Below, piece by piece: positions 17,201 to 18,142 of a stretch of 18,142 nucleotides of DNA (position 1 is the first letter of the stretch; each line of letters starts with the position of its first letter). This DNA comes from Gonium pectorale (taxonomy: Eukaryota > Chlorophyta > Chlorophyceae > Chlamydomonadales > Volvocaceae), in NCBI GenBank assembly GCA_001584585.1, contig LSYV01000049.1:1017043-1035184 (forward strand), written 5' to 3'. Both the position numbers and the translations under genes were made by a program. Below the pieces are notes generated by a model, which worked only from the letters and a program-made list of their open reading frames with translations, did no database searches and was not told the origin of the DNA.

Positions 17201-18142
17201 GAGGGGTACACGGCCCCCCCCCATTTTTATGCCCACCCACGCACCCCTTCCTCCCCCCCCCCACGCCCCCTGCTCCCCCTCCCCCTTCTGGCCCCCCTGC
17301 TGCCCGCCACTGTTGTCCACGCATGAAGGTGCGGTGCAAACCTACCCGCCTACGTACCCTGCGAAAATGCTTCCTGGACCCAATTGCTTACATTATATGC
17401 ATACAATATGACCATTGGGCACATCACCACAAACCTAGACGGTTTCCTTACGGAGCGTAGCGTAGTATATGGAAACCGAGGTTTCCTGCGTTCCACGAGA
17501 GTGCACCCACACGGGTGTACGGCTGTTGTGTCTTAAGGGAGGTGTGAAGCCGGTGTAGGCTATTCTCGCCGATTACAACGTAGCTACGTAGGTGCTTGTT
17601 CCGAGGTCCTAGTGGCTTGGAAAGCCTCCGGTTTAGGCCTCGGGATAACACCACCCAGGCGTCCCCCTGCGGTGAATAAGAACGCTTTCTCTGCTTGCAG
17701 GTACTTAATGAGTGTTTTGACCGGACTGGTCTTTGGCATGTCAGATTTGGCCGGTTGGCATGGGTTCTGGTTGGCTTGTAACGGGAGGGGCAATGCTGGA
17801 AACTGAATGTGACAACTGTGACTGAAATTGTAACTATAACTGGAAGTGTATGTTTAGCTCTTTGAAGTGTGGGGCATGCATCTAAGCTTTTCAGTTTCAT
17901 CCAAATGCTTCCCCGCCCCCTGTGTCCCGCCCCCGTCCCCCACCCATCCTCAGAGGTCCGCCAGAACAAGGGGCCGGGGGTGGGATCGATCTGCATGCAG
18001 CCAGTTGCTGCCCCCCCCTGCGCCAACCGCCATACTTTCTAAAGACGTACCGCCTGCACTTTAAAGGGCCCGCTGTGAATGTTATTGGGTCGACGTGGGG
18101 GGGNGGNGNGCGTCGCGTCCGCCCGCCCGCCGTCCGCCGTCC
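17201..18142. other. C-rich and GC-rich right end, no gene recognised
   Basis: Positions about 17212-17312 form a pyrimidine-biased, C-rich low-complexity tract. GGTTTCC at 17441-17447 is followed by the inverted pair GGAAACC-GA-GGTTTCC at 17471-17486. The window ends in a G run with several Ns (18097-18110) and a CCGTC/CGCCC-rich tail, probably the edge of a poorly assembled simple repeat. A 192-codon antisense frame over 17448-18026 has no recognisable features. Confidence 0.5.

Noticed and set aside
16776..17411. Plus-strand open frame of about 210 codons with a proline-rich end
   Set aside because: Its proline-rich part comes from the C-rich low-complexity tract. Other frames on both strands are open over the same stretch and no domain or codon pattern supports it.
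17448..18026. Minus-strand open frame of 192 codons
   Set aside because: The composition is mixed and shows no domain, membrane segment or signal. In GC-rich sequence long chance frames are expected.
14200..18142. tRNA, rRNA or spliceosomal RNA genes
   Set aside because: I looked for cloverleaf-type B boxes and known snRNA, SRP and RNase P motifs and found none that held up.

Overview
This is eukaryotic nuclear DNA, most likely from a chlorophyte green alga. The evidence is spliceosomal GT-AG introns at very high density, and a C-terminal membrane domain of a kind I associate with large surface proteins of volvocine and related algae. Its motifs include ACQPGH after a cysteine-rich GYTS module, YPSW, GYWVRNM..CY and FFWWESV. 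Which alga it is cannot be decided here. Moderate GC content and simple-sequence introns would suit a Haematococcus- or Dunaliella-like chlorophycean, but that is a guess. Single Ns at 28 and several near 18104-18110 show this is draft assembly.

One plus-strand gene fills positions 1-14199 and runs off the left edge. I reconstruct about 37 exons plus a 5-base remnant of an earlier exon, in total roughly 7.2 kb of coding sequence or about 2,390 codons. Positions 72-6762 hold 25 mini-exons of 84-96 bases. Each encodes exactly one rung of a right-handed beta-helix of the Chlam_PMP type (GGA[IV]YV ... SxISGNxA..G), and nearly all are bounded by phase-1 introns inside the same glycine codon. At 6845 the layout changes: three exons (6845-7128, 7210-7368, 7437-8804) carry many rungs with few introns, and the introns become phase 0. 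Next come beta-sandwich-like and cysteine-containing linker modules (9125-11195), then a GYTS..C..C cysteine module leading into the first membrane segment (11372-11546). A polytopic membrane domain with a cytosolic-type loop follows (11713-13314), and a last membrane helix and short tail end at the TAA at 14197-14199. The product would be a giant cell-surface protein: a long glycosylated beta-helix stalk outside the cell, anchored by a TRP-like multi-pass domain.

Four places break the reading frame by one base (72-157, 6371-6456, near 10526, near 12908). Each would be fixed by one base in or near a short run, so assembly error is likely, but recent decay of the copy is not excluded. Two further stretches (about 488-574 and 4661-4740) look like decayed rung exons.

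From 14200 to 18142 I find no convincing gene. The region holds unrelated short ORFs, a hairpin-rich stretch with a TATA-like box (15680-16190), short tandem duplications, a C-rich tract and GC-rich sequence with Ns at the right end. The last intron of the gene (13315-13962) may contain a small non-autonomous mobile element.
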